Shown: positions 1 through 8,117, counted from the first letter of the stretch. The stretch is DNA of 9,591 bases from Hyphomicrobiales bacterium (GCA_015487515.1 WFPQ01000310.1:1-9591), one strand, 5' to 3'. Numbers and translations are program-made. The notes: generated from the sequence alone by a model not told the origin.

Positions 1-114
1 GCCTTCCATGATCTGGCCCAGGGCCGCCTGCATCTGTTCCCTGTTCAGTTCCTCGTTCTTGCACAACAGGCCAAGTGCGGTTCTTATCGGCATCTGTTTT
101 TCCTTGTCAGCCAT
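1..114 (-). CDS. trpD: Anthranilate phosphoribosyltransferase, N-terminus only (partial)
   Basis: This is the first 38 codons of a gene that continues beyond base 1. TrpD transfers phosphoribosyl from PRPP to anthranilate, the second committed step of tryptophan synthesis in the cytoplasm. The visible protein begins MADKEKQMPIRTALGLL and ends with LNREQMQAALGQIMEG, which matches the N-terminal helical segment of the TrpD family (L-x-R-E-x-M-x-A-A-x-x-x-I-M-x-G). The ATG lies directly after the TAA of trpG with no spacer, and an AGGA about five bases upstream of the ATG sits inside the last trpG codons, so translation is probably coupled to trpG. The glycosyltransferase core with the PRPP-binding site is outside the window and cannot be checked. 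The identity rests on the N-terminal motif plus its place after trpE and trpG. Confidence 0.88.
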   Translation of the reverse strand, partial: MADKEKQMPIRTALGLLCKNEELNREQMQAALGQIMEG

Positions 115-726
115 TTAATTCCTGTTCCGGTTGAATTTCTCTGCCAGGGCCATGAAATTTTTCAGCAGTTCGTGGCCATGTTCCGACTGGATGCTTTCGG
201 GGTGAAACTGCACCCCGTGAACCGGATGGGTCCTGTGCTGCATGCCCATTATCACCCCATCGTCGGTTCTGGCGGTTACTTCAAGCTGGGCGGGCAGGTT
301 TTCCCCGACACAAAGGGAGTGGTATCGGGTCGCGTTAAATGGTGAAGGAAGCCCGTCAAACACCCCCTGTCTTTTATGCCTTATCGGCGAGACCTTGCCA
401 TGCATCAGGGTCGGGGAGGCAACGACCTTTCCCCCATAGGCCACGGCAATGGATTGCAGGCCAAGGCAAACTCCGAATATGGGCACTCCTGCGCCAAGTT
501 CCCGTACCAGCCTGACGCATATTCCTGCCTCCGAAGGGGTGCAGGGGCCGGGGGAAAGCACGATTGCCCCGGGGTTCATGTCCCTTATCTGGTCCATGCT
601 GATCCTGTCATTGCGGAACACCCTCGTACCGGCCCCCAGTTCCCCCAGGTAGTGCACCAGGTTATAGGTGAAACTGTCATAATTATCTATCACCAGTATT
701 TCCATGCCGGGGTTCTTCTTGCTCAT
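115..726 (-). CDS. trpG: Anthranilate synthase component II (glutamine amidotransferase)
   Basis: This 203-residue class I glutamine amidotransferase hydrolyses glutamine and channels ammonia to TrpE for anthranilate synthesis. The triad is visible: Cys87 in GVCLG (85-89), and His175 and Glu177 in QFHPES. The oxyanion-loop motif LSPGPCTPSEAG (57-68), the N-terminal VIDNYDSFTYN (12-22) and HGK (109-111) are typical of TrpG/PabA. I chose the start at 726 because its ATG overlaps the trpE stop as ATGA, a classic coupled junction. An internal ATG at 705 (MEILVIDNYDS) fits the usual family N-terminus and would give 196 residues. The open frame extends up to 945, but that part lies inside trpE and has no family resemblance. 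The TAA abuts the trpD ATG. In some bacteria one TrpG also serves PabB for folate synthesis; nothing here settles that. Confidence 0.95.
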   Translation of the reverse strand: MSKKNPGMEILVIDNYDSFTYNLVHYLGELGAGTRVFRNDRISMDQIRDMNPGAIVLSPGPCTPSEAGICVRLVRELGAGVPIFGVCLGLQSIAVAYGGKVVASPTLMHGKVSPIRHKRQGVFDGLPSPFNATRYHSLCVGENLPAQLEVTARTDDGVIMGMQHRTHPVHGVQFHPESIQSEHGHELLKNFMALAEKFNRNRN

Positions 727-2249
727 TGGCCCATTCCCGTCTCTCCGGAAAAGCGGATTGCCTCCCGGGCGGCGCTCAGCAATGCGGCGGCCTTGTTCCT
801 GCATTCTAGCTGTTCGAGTTCGGGTTTTGAATCGGCCACGATGCCGGCTCCGGCCTGGATGAACAGCTTGTTGTCCTTGAGAATGGCGGTGCGTAAAATT
901 ATGCAGGTATCCATGTGCCCGTCGGCTCCGAAATATCCCACGCACCCCGCATATATTCCCCTGCGTTCCTTTTCCAGTTCCTCGATGATTTCCATGGCTC
1001 GCACCTTTGGAGCCCCCGAGACGGTCCCGGCCGGAAACCCGGCCCCGAGGGCGTCCACATAGTCGTGTTTTTCATCGTCGAGCTGTCCGGTGACGTTTGA
1101 GACTATGTGCATGACATGGGAATAATATTCCAGGAAGAACCGGTCGGTAACCTTTACGGTGCCGGTTCTTGATACCCGCCCCACATCATTGCGGCCCAGG
1201 TCCAGCAGCATCAGGTGTTCGGCCAGTTCCTTGGGGTCGTTCATGAGTTCCTCGGCCAGTTCCCTGTCCCGTTCGGGTGTGCTGCCCCGTTTTCTGGTTC
1301 CCGCGATCGGCCTTATGGTCACTTCCCCGCTTTTGACCCTGACCAGTATTTCCGGACTTGAACCGACCACGGAAAATCCGTCGAAATCCAGCAGGTACAT
1401 GTAAGGGGACGGGTTTGTTCGCCTAAGAGCCCTGTAAAGAGCCGTCGAGGGCAGGTTGAAATCCATTTCGAAACGCTGGCTCAGCACCACCTGGAATATG
1501 TCGCCCGCCCTTATATACTGCCGGGCCCTTTCCACCATGGAAAAATATTCTTCTTCGCTGGTATTGCTTGTTATTTCGGAATTCGTCGTTTCCGTTGTGA
1601 TTTCCTGGTGGGGCAGGGCCCTGCCAAGTCTTTCCAGCGCATCATCTATGCGCCCCAGCGCCGCTTCAAATCCCTGCCTGGCTGAAATGTTTTCAGCGAA
1701 ATAGACCGGTGCGGTCAGGTAAAGTTCGTCCTTGAGGGTATCGAACACGGCCAGCATCGAGGGACGAACCAGAATGGTATCGGGGGTATTCAGGCTGTCC
1801 GGATTGGTTGCCGGCAGCTTTTCCATGTGGCGCACCATGTCATAGCCCAGATAGCCGTAGAGGCCTGCCGACTGGGCCGGAACCCCCCTTGGCGCCCTTA
1901 TCTGGCTTTCGGCCACCAGTTGCCTTATCGCATCCAGGGGGCTGGCTTGCATGGGGATGAAATCATCCCTTGCAAGTTTTGCATTCCTGTTCAGGCTTGC
2001 CTTGTCTCCCTCGACCCTGAAAATGAGATCGGGATCGATTCCTATCATGGAGAACCGGCCCTTGGTGGCTCCGTTTTCTATGGATTCCAGCAAGAAGCAA
2101 TTGCTGCGACCCGCGCTGAGTTTCAGATAGGTGCTGACCGGGGTTTCAAGGTCTGCCACCACCCGCCGCCACACGATCTGGCCTTCACCACGATCATAAC
2201 CCCTGGCAAAGCCGTCGAAATCGGCTATGTTGGACAGGTTTTCCACCAT
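723..2249 (-). CDS. trpE: Anthranilate synthase component I
   Basis: At 508 residues this is the usual length for TrpE, which converts chorismate to anthranilate using ammonia from TrpG. The tryptophan feedback site appears intact: LLES at 53-56 and NPSPYM at 279-284. The chorismate-binding domain carries GSSPE (296-300), PIAGTRKRG (314-322), the DLGRND motif (350-355), HIVSNVTG (381-388), FPAGTVSGAPK (405-415) and QAGAGIVADS (465-474). A Thr/Ser/Glu-rich linker (about 217-234) separates the N-terminal domain from the catalytic domain; its DNA is more AT-rich than the rest. An AGGA sits eight bases before the ATG at 2249. The stop overlaps the trpG start. It is not fused to TrpG, unlike the rhizobial form. 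No tryptophan-codon-rich leader peptide is visible in the 102 bases between ppiD and trpE, so classical attenuation there is not supported; control may be by protein feedback or a promoter further upstream. Confidence 0.97.
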   Translation of the reverse strand: MVENLSNIADFDGFARGYDRGEGQIVWRRVVADLETPVSTYLKLSAGRSNCFLLESIENGATKGRFSMIGIDPDLIFRVEGDKASLNRNAKLARDDFIPMQASPLDAIRQLVAESQIRAPRGVPAQSAGLYGYLGYDMVRHMEKLPATNPDSLNTPDTILVRPSMLAVFDTLKDELYLTAPVYFAENISARQGFEAALGRIDDALERLGRALPHQEITTETTNSEITSNTSEEEYFSMVERARQYIRAGDIFQVVLSQRFEMDFNLPSTALYRALRRTNPSPYMYLLDFDGFSVVGSSPEILVRVKSGEVTIRPIAGTRKRGSTPERDRELAEELMNDPKELAEHLMLLDLGRNDVGRVSRTGTVKVTDRFFLEYYSHVMHIVSNVTGQLDDEKHDYVDALGAGFPAGTVSGAPKVRAMEIIEELEKERRGIYAGCVGYFGADGHMDTCIILRTAILKDNKLFIQAGAGIVADSKPELEQLECRNKAAALLSAAREAIRFSGETGMGQ

Positions 2250-2328
2250 GCTGCATTTCCTGTTATTGGATTATTTTCCCGCTCGGAATATCGTGATGGC
2301 CCGTTCGTCCTGCATTTCCCGCCCTATT

Positions 2329-2356
2329 GTCCAGGCTCATGTAGTCCAGGCTCATG
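2329..2356. repeat. 15-base tandem duplication at the end of ppiD
   Basis: The 13-base word gtccaggctcatg occurs at 2329-2341 and again at 2344-2356, a period of 15 bases. The second copy spans the ppiD stop codon; the first lies just downstream of it on the minus strand and supplies a second in-frame TGA. In another minus-strand frame the unit encodes MSLDY followed by MSLDN, opening a 30-codon ORF (2263-2355) that overlaps the ppiD stop as ATGA and ends 13 bases before trpE. That ORF has no clear ribosome-binding site and no recognisable domain, so I do not call it a gene. Confidence 0.7.
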
Positions 2357-4247
2357 GCACCCGGTTGGGGTTTGCTGCCTGCGGCAGCCCAAGACCTATT
2401 GCCTGGGTCAGAACCTGCTGGTTTATGCTCATTCTGGAATCCGCATTAAGGGCGGTTGTGAAATCGGCAAACAGGGTGTTGCGATAGCCGTCCTCGATGA
2501 ATTGCAGGTTGTCTCCGTTGAGTTCCCCGTCATCCCTGGCAATGGACCTTACGGAGAACACCACATAATCTCCTTCTGCATTTTTCTGGGCACCCGCATA
2601 TCCCTCGCCTCCGCCATGGGCTGCCTCGGCCACCAGTTGATCAATGCTTGCCCCATCGCCGCTGCGCCCGATCGGAATGGAAATTTGCGGAAAAAGTCCG
2701 TTGATAACCGCGATTTCTTCAAGGGATCTGCCCTCTTGCAACTGGGAAAGGTAGCTCTGGGCCAGTTCTTCCAGTTCCTTGGCCCTTTGCTCGCCTATCC
2801 ATGCCTGGCTCAACTCTTCCCTGATCTCTTCCAGGGTCTGGTCGCGGGCTTCGTCGATTTTAATCAGGTCGAACCATACCGTCTTGCTGGCTCCAAGAGG
2901 AATTGACGGGACCAGTCGTCCCGGCTCTGATGCGAAAACCACATCGGCCACCCTTTCGGCTTCATCTGCATCCAGTCCCAGCATCTCTGTCAGTTCACTG
3001 CCCGAAGCGGTCAGGGGCACTTCCATTGCCTGAAGCCCGAATTCTGCCGCCGATTGCTCAAGGTCCATGAAGGCTGCCCTTTGCTCTTCTATCTGGTCCA
3101 GTATGTCGATATACTGCAATCTTGCCCTGTCCGTTTGCAGGGATTGTCTTATTTGTTCTGCCACCTCTTCAAGGGGCGGCGCTCCCCCTTCTATGATATC
3201 GGTTACCACCAGGGCCCGTTTGCCCTCGACCCCGGGAATTATGGATATTTCTCCCAGGTCCAGTTCGAAGGCGCGCTGGGCCAGCAGCACCTCCGGAATC
3301 TGTTCCTGGGTCAGTTCCCCAAGAACCGTTGCCTCTAGTTCCAGTTCTTCGACCAGGGTATTGAAATCCTTTCCCTCGGCCATGCCGGTTTCGAAAAGGG
3401 AAACGGTCTCATCGTCCTTGAGGGTGGCAAAGCTGATGGCCCTTTTTTCGGGCGCGCTCAGATTCTGCCTGGTGCGTTCATATTCTGCCCTGATCTCGCT
3501 TTCGCTTATCTCGATATTGCCGGCAAGGGCCTGTGGTGAAAGCTGCATTGCCTTGATGGTTCTGGTTTCTTCGGTTCGGTATTTTTCCTGGTTTTCAGCC
3601 AGGTATTCCTGCAGGATCTCGTCAGAAGGGGGATTTACGGGCAGCAGCGATGTTTCACTCAGGACCACGTAATCCAGTACCCTGCGGTCATTGCCGAACC
3701 GCTGCATGATTTCGTTCAACGTGCTCGGGGGCTTGAACTGGGAAAAAATGGCCAGAGCCACCTGCTGGCGCCCCGAAGCCTCGCGCCGGTCTTCAAAGAA
3801 ACTGTTTTCCGTGTACCCGGCATTGCGCAGGGCTCTTTCGAACGTGGCCCGGTCAAAATTGCCAAGACCATCGGTAAAGGCCGGGTCGGATCGCAATTCC
3901 ATCGCCAGCCTTTCGTTGGAAACCCCAAGTCCCAGTTCCGAGGCCAGCATGTTCAGGGATTCATCGGTAGCCAGCCGGTTGAGCACGGTGCTGGGGATTC
4001 CAAGAGCCAGTGCCTGTTCGGCAGTTGGTACCGTTCCCAGCTGGTTGCTGACGACACTGATCTGGTTCTGATATGCCCTTTGAAAGTCCCTTGTCGAGAT
4101 GTCCCGGTCGCCGACCCGGGCCACGGTATTTGATCCGATTGAAAAGATCACCCCGGTAATTCCGAATCCAGCCAGGCTTACGAGCAGGAATGCTCCAAGA
4201 ATTTTTCCCCAGAAGGATGTGGCGAAACTTCGCAGATTGTCCAGCAT
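2352..4247 (-). CDS. ppiD: PpiD/SurA-type periplasmic folding chaperone (peptidyl-prolyl isomerase family)
   Basis: This 631-residue protein resembles PpiD, an inner-membrane-anchored chaperone that meets polypeptides leaving the Sec translocon in the periplasm. A short cytoplasmic N-terminus (MLDNLRSFATSF) is followed by one membrane segment at about 14-37, then the SurA_N-like helical domain (about 40-190, including ARVGDRDISTRDFQRAYQNQ). A parvulin-like region lies near 230-355, and a C-terminal chaperone half has conserved-looking segments at 420-620. I do not see a clear active-site signature in the parvulin region, and E. coli PpiD is also considered poorly active or inactive as an isomerase, so a holdase role is more likely than catalysis. 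The start at 4247 places the membrane segment correctly, with GGACGGA upstream. It is divergent from tpiA and precedes trpE on the same strand, 102 bases away, as in many alphaproteobacteria. The exact symbol is an inference; SurA-N domain protein is the safer name. Confidence 0.85.
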   Translation of the reverse strand: MLDNLRSFATSFWGKILGAFLLVSLAGFGITGVIFSIGSNTVARVGDRDISTRDFQRAYQNQISVVSNQLGTVPTAEQALALGIPSTVLNRLATDESLNMLASELGLGVSNERLAMELRSDPAFTDGLGNFDRATFERALRNAGYTENSFFEDRREASGRQQVALAIFSQFKPPSTLNEIMQRFGNDRRVLDYVVLSETSLLPVNPPSDEILQEYLAENQEKYRTEETRTIKAMQLSPQALAGNIEISESEIRAEYERTRQNLSAPEKRAISFATLKDDETVSLFETGMAEGKDFNTLVEELELEATVLGELTQEQIPEVLLAQRAFELDLGEISIIPGVEGKRALVVTDIIEGGAPPLEEVAEQIRQSLQTDRARLQYIDILDQIEEQRAAFMDLEQSAAEFGLQAMEVPLTASGSELTEMLGLDADEAERVADVVFASEPGRLVPSIPLGASKTVWFDLIKIDEARDQTLEEIREELSQAWIGEQRAKELEELAQSYLSQLQEGRSLEEIAVINGLFPQISIPIGRSGDGASIDQLVAEAAHGGGEGYAGAQKNAEGDYVVFSVRSIARDDGELNGDNLQFIEDGYRNTLFADFTTALNADSRMSINQQVLTQAIGLGLPQAANPNRVP

Positions 4248-4316
4248 GAAATTTTCCGTCCAGTTGTCTTTCAGTGTCTTGTGCCGGATTGCTGTTGTGC
4301 CGGCCAGTCCCGGTTT

Positions 4317-4351
4317 GCCGGTGTTGCAAGTCGGTAATCTGGCAACCCGGC
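4317..4351. promoter_or_regulatory. Strong imperfect hairpin in the ppiD-tpiA divergent gap
   Basis: The left arm gccggtgttgc (4317-4327) pairs with gcaacccggc (4342-4351): ten base pairs with one bulged T at 4322 and a 14-base loop. T4316 and A4352 add an eleventh pair. It sits about 30 bases upstream of the candidate tpiA -35 box. There is no T-tract on either strand, and no gene converges here, so a terminator is unlikely; an operator or a structured ppiD leader is more plausible. The structure is read directly from the sequence; the role is unknown. Confidence 0.4.
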
Positions 4352-4383
4352 ATGGGACGAAACGCCCTGTGACAAGTCGGCCC

Positions 4384-4411
4384 TTGACTGATATGCTGAC
4401 ACGAATAGCAT
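4384..4411 (+). promoter_or_regulatory. Candidate sigma70-type promoter for tpiA
   Basis: TTGACT (4384-4389, five of six to TTGACA) is followed after 16 bases by TAGCAT (4406-4411, four of six to TATAAT). Transcription would start near 4418, giving a leader of about 114 bases before the tpiA ATG. No comparably good pair was found for ppiD on the opposite strand. This is a consensus match only. Confidence 0.35.
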
Positions 4412-4531
4412 CCTGTTGGCATTCGGTTACGGCAAAAATGACCGGCGCGCAATAGTGTGTTGAAAGGTTTGATGTTCACGTTGCGGTCCTTTCCGGTCCG
4501 GTTTTGATCTGGTTGAGGTGAAATTTGACAT

Positions 4532-5305
4532 ATGAATGATGAAATCAGGCCGCTGATAGCCGGTAACTGGAAGATGAACGGGCTTTCTGCAGATCTTAGC
4601 CAGATCAGGAGCCTGGCCCTTGCCCTGCGCAACGATCCTGCCCATCGTTGTGATGTCCTGATTTGTCCGCCCGCAACCCTTTTGGCCCAGACCACACGGA
4701 TATGTCTTTCCGGCGCCATAATTTCTGGAGGGCAGGATTGCCACACCGGCCAGCACGGGGCCCATACCGGGGACATAAGTGCGGCGATGCTGGTCGATGC
4801 CGGGGCCAGTTATGTCATAGTCGGCCATTCGGAACGTCGCTCCGATCATGGGGAAACCGACGGCCTTGTCAACGCCAAGGCCCGGGCTGCCATGGAAGCG
4901 GGGGCCGCCCCCATCATCTGTGTTGGCGAAACCCATGCCGAGCGCCTTGGCGCCCTGGCCATGACGGTGGTTGAAAAACAGCTTAACGGTTCGGTTCCCG
5001 GACCGGAGGCCTTCGAAAGGCGGGTCGTTGCCAAGAACCTGGTCATAGCCTACGAGCCCGTCTGGGCCATAGGCACGGGCCTGGTTCCCGGACTGGAGGA
5101 CATAGCAGTAATGCATTCGGCCATACGGGACTGGCTTTTCGAACGCTTTGGAGACGAGGGCGCAGCGGTCCGCATTCTTTACGGGGGTTCCATGAAGCCC
5201 GCCAATGCCAAAAAGATCCTGTCGGTTCCCCATGTCAACGGTGGCCTGGTTGGCGGGGCCAGTCTTAAGGCCGAGGATTTTCTTGCAATCATCAGGGCGG
5301 CCTGA
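4532..5305 (+). CDS. tpiA: Triosephosphate isomerase
   Basis: This 257-residue TIM-barrel enzyme interconverts dihydroxyacetone phosphate and glyceraldehyde 3-phosphate in glycolysis and gluconeogenesis. All catalytic residues are present: Asn12 and Lys14 in GNWKMN (11-16), His99 in VGHSERR (97-103) and Glu175 in AYEPVWAIGTG (173-183), which also contains the flexible loop 6. The phosphate-binding segments ILYGGS (215-220) and GGLVGGASL (237-245) are intact. Length is normal. The ATG at 4532 has GAGGTG upstream at a rather long spacing of about 11 bases; the N-terminus MNDEIRPLIAGNWKMN fits the family. The gene is divergent from ppiD and 219 bases before secG. TpiA also joins glycerol 3-phosphate breakdown to glycolysis, which is a loose functional link to the GlpR-like regulator further downstream, though nothing shows direct control. 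Confidence 0.98.
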   Translation: MNDEIRPLIAGNWKMNGLSADLSQIRSLALALRNDPAHRCDVLICPPATLLAQTTRICLSGAIISGGQDCHTGQHGAHTGDISAAMLVDAGASYVIVGHSERRSDHGETDGLVNAKARAAMEAGAAPIICVGETHAERLGALAMTVVEKQLNGSVPGPEAFERRVVAKNLVIAYEPVWAIGTGLVPGLEDIAVMHSAIRDWLFERFGDEGAAVRILYGGSMKPANAKKILSVPHVNGGLVGGASLKAEDFLAIIRAA

Positions 5306-5318
5306 CGATCGGTGACAT

Positions 5319-5358
5319 GGCCGGTTCTGCAACATTCCGGCCGGTCCGGGCGGATTTT
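5319..5358 (+). terminator. Possible intrinsic terminator after tpiA
   Basis: Fourteen bases after the tpiA stop, ggccgg (5319-5324) can pair with ccggcc (5337-5342) across a 12-base loop. An alternative short stem uses ccgg at 5337-5340 and 5346-5349. A run of five T follows at 5354-5358. The T-run is not directly against the larger stem, so termination would be partial at best. Confidence 0.25.
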
Positions 5359-5367
5359 TGCGTGCCC

Positions 5368-5396
5368 TTGCACTATTGTCCCCATGCCCCTAAATA
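5368..5396 (+). promoter_or_regulatory. Candidate promoter for secG
   Basis: TTGCAC (5368-5373) and TAAATA (5391-5396) are separated by 17 bases in the tpiA-secG gap. Each box matches the sigma70 consensus at only three of six positions, but the spacing is ideal and the -10 lies in the most AT-rich patch of the gap. The remaining gap, up to the secG ATG at 5525, shows no gene or RNA that I can recognise. Confidence 0.25.
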
Positions 5397-5524
5397 TTGC
5401 TAACTCCAAATGTTTACCCCCTGATCCGGGTCGATTCGAAAAATGACAAAATGGCGCTGGTATTTACGTTCGACAGGTTGTAGAACCGCGCATCTTTTCC
5501 ATTTGCTTCCACGGGATTTTTAGC

Positions 5525-5995
5525 ATGGCCAACGTACTGATTGTCGCATATTTGCTGATTGTTCTGGCGCTGATCGCCGTAATTCTGTTGCAGCGTTCCG
5601 AGGGTGGCGGCCTGGGCATGGGCGGTGGTGGCGGCTCGGGCCTGGTAAGTGCCCGCGGTTCTGCCAGCCTGCTTTCGCGCACCACGGCAATCCTTGCCGC
5701 CCTTTTCATGGCCACGGCGATTTCCCTTTCCATTGTTGCCTCCATAGAAGGGGACGCCAATGCAATTCTTGACAATGTCGAATCTCTTCCGGTTGAAAAC
5801 AATTCCGTTCTTGATGCCCTCAATTCTCTCCAGGATGCCGGTCAGGACGGCTCGCTTCCCGTTCCCCGGCTTGATCCGGGCGAAACTGCACCCGGAGTTC
5901 AGGACGGGGCAGGGGGGCAGGATGCTTCGCTTCCGGTTCCATCGGAACCGTCTTCCCGGCCAGCCTCGGGCCAGGTTCCCCAAAACAGCAATTGA
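5525..5995 (+). CDS. secG: Protein-export membrane protein SecG, with an extended C-terminal tail
   Basis: SecG is the small accessory subunit of the SecYEG translocon in the inner membrane and aids the SecA cycle. The core is clear: a first membrane helix at about 4-22 (NVLIVAYLLIVLALIAVILL), the signature LQRSEGGGLGMGGGGG (22-37), SRTTAILAALF leading into a second helix at about 54-73. The family is often about 75-130 residues; this one has 156 because of a tail (74-156) rich in Gly, Pro, Asp, Gln and Ser. The tail repeats GQDGSLPVP (106-114) as GQDASLPVP (131-139). Extended, low-complexity SecG tails are known in alphaproteobacteria. The SD is weak (GGGA, 5513-5516), but the N-terminus MANVLIVAYLL matches the family. 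It lies between tpiA and pyrG, the standard neighbours in this class, and on the same strand as both. Confidence 0.94.
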   Translation: MANVLIVAYLLIVLALIAVILLQRSEGGGLGMGGGGGSGLVSARGSASLLSRTTAILAALFMATAISLSIVASIEGDANAILDNVESLPVENNSVLDALNSLQDAGQDGSLPVPRLDPGETAPGVQDGAGGQDASLPVPSEPSSRPASGQVPQNSN

Positions 5996-6062
5996 CCGGC
6001 AGTCAGGACGGCTCTTCCTGTCCTGGAACACAAGCTGACAGCGGGGCTGCAAGTCCACATGA

Positions 6063-7772
<1,710 letters not shown>

Positions 7773-7789
7773 TCAGTTCCCCGAACTGA
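7773..7789 (+). terminator. Small perfect hairpin directly after pyrG
   Basis: tcagttc (7773-7779) pairs perfectly with gaactga (7783-7789) over a CCC loop and begins at the base after the pyrG stop. No T-run follows; the next bases are gcggttcttg. It may stabilise the 3' end or pause transcription, but it does not meet the usual rule for an intrinsic terminator. Confidence 0.3.
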
Positions 7790-7851
7790 GCGGTTCTTGC
7801 TGGTGAATGATTGAGCATGATTGCCTTGCGGGCCGCGGATCTTGAACCCGT

Positions 7852-7981
7852 TCCTGAAGAAACGGCAAGGCTTGCCTTGAAACACTGCTTGCCTTGAGAC
7901 AAGGGAAATATTTTGTTCCATGGTCCGGGATTGTCGAAATAGAACGGTTTTGCCGCAAGGCACCAGGTTTGTTCTTCAGGA
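7852..7981. other. Nested inverted repeats; possible structured RNA or decayed repeat element
   Basis: In the 345-base gene-free gap 7773-8117, tcctgaagaa (7852-7861) is matched perfectly by its inverse ttcttcagga (7972-7981). Inside it, cggcaa (7863-7868) pairs with ttgccg (7950-7955). Within that, ccttg/caagg forms a tight hairpin (7892-7904), and gttc (7915-7918) can pair with gaac (7942-7945). All four helices are compatible. On the plus strand the outer helix is followed by the T-rich tract tttgtgttttt (7982-7992), as at the end of a small RNA or 3' UTR. The gap also holds four TTGCCTTG words. No ORF here resembles a protein. The pairing is seen directly; expression and role are unknown. 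Confidence 0.3.
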
Positions 7982-8034
7982 TTTGTGTTTTTGAGCCATG
8001 AAATAAAACCTCCCTTTTGATTGCAAGAATTCTT

Positions 8035-8073
8035 TTGCCTTGATCCCATGGGCGTTATATATGGGCAGGATCA
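8035..8073 (+). promoter_or_regulatory. Candidate glpR promoter with overlapping inverted repeat (operator)
   Basis: TTGCCT (8035-8040, four of six) and TATATG (8058-8063) lie 17 bases apart, with transcription predicted near 8070 and a leader of about 48 bases. An inverted repeat, TGATCC (8041-8046) and GGATCA (8068-8073), brackets the -10 box; CCCAT (8045-8049) and ATGGG (8061-8065) give a second, offset pair. DeoR-family repressors commonly control their own genes, so an autoregulatory operator is a reasonable inference, not a demonstrated one. Confidence 0.35.
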
Positions 8074-8117
8074 TGAGATCAGAATTTAGTTTCTTTGAAA
8101 ACCGATAGAGGACTGCC

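Noticed and set aside
727..945. Upstream extension of the trpG frame
   Set aside because: This part overlaps the trpE coding end out of frame and has no similarity to TrpG; the ATGA start at 726 or the ATG at 705 is far better.
376..1062. 228-codon plus-strand frame opposite trpG and trpE
   Set aside because: It is antisense to TrpG and TrpE sequences that carry full sets of family motifs.
2250..2351. A trp leader peptide and attenuator before trpE
   Set aside because: No run of tryptophan codons and no terminator/antiterminator pair is visible in the 102 bases.
1827..2906. 359-codon plus-strand frame across trpE and ppiD
   Set aside because: It runs antisense through two well-supported genes and the gap between them and resembles no family I know.
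4427..5335. 302-codon open frame on the minus strand opposite tpiA
   Set aside because: It lies entirely antisense to a tpiA with all catalytic residues, and its protein has no recognisable motif; open antisense frames are common in GC-rich DNA with strong codon bias.
6004..6025. Hairpin caggac/gtcctg after secG as a terminator
   Set aside because: The stem is only six pairs with a ten-base loop and no T-tract, so it is too weak to call.
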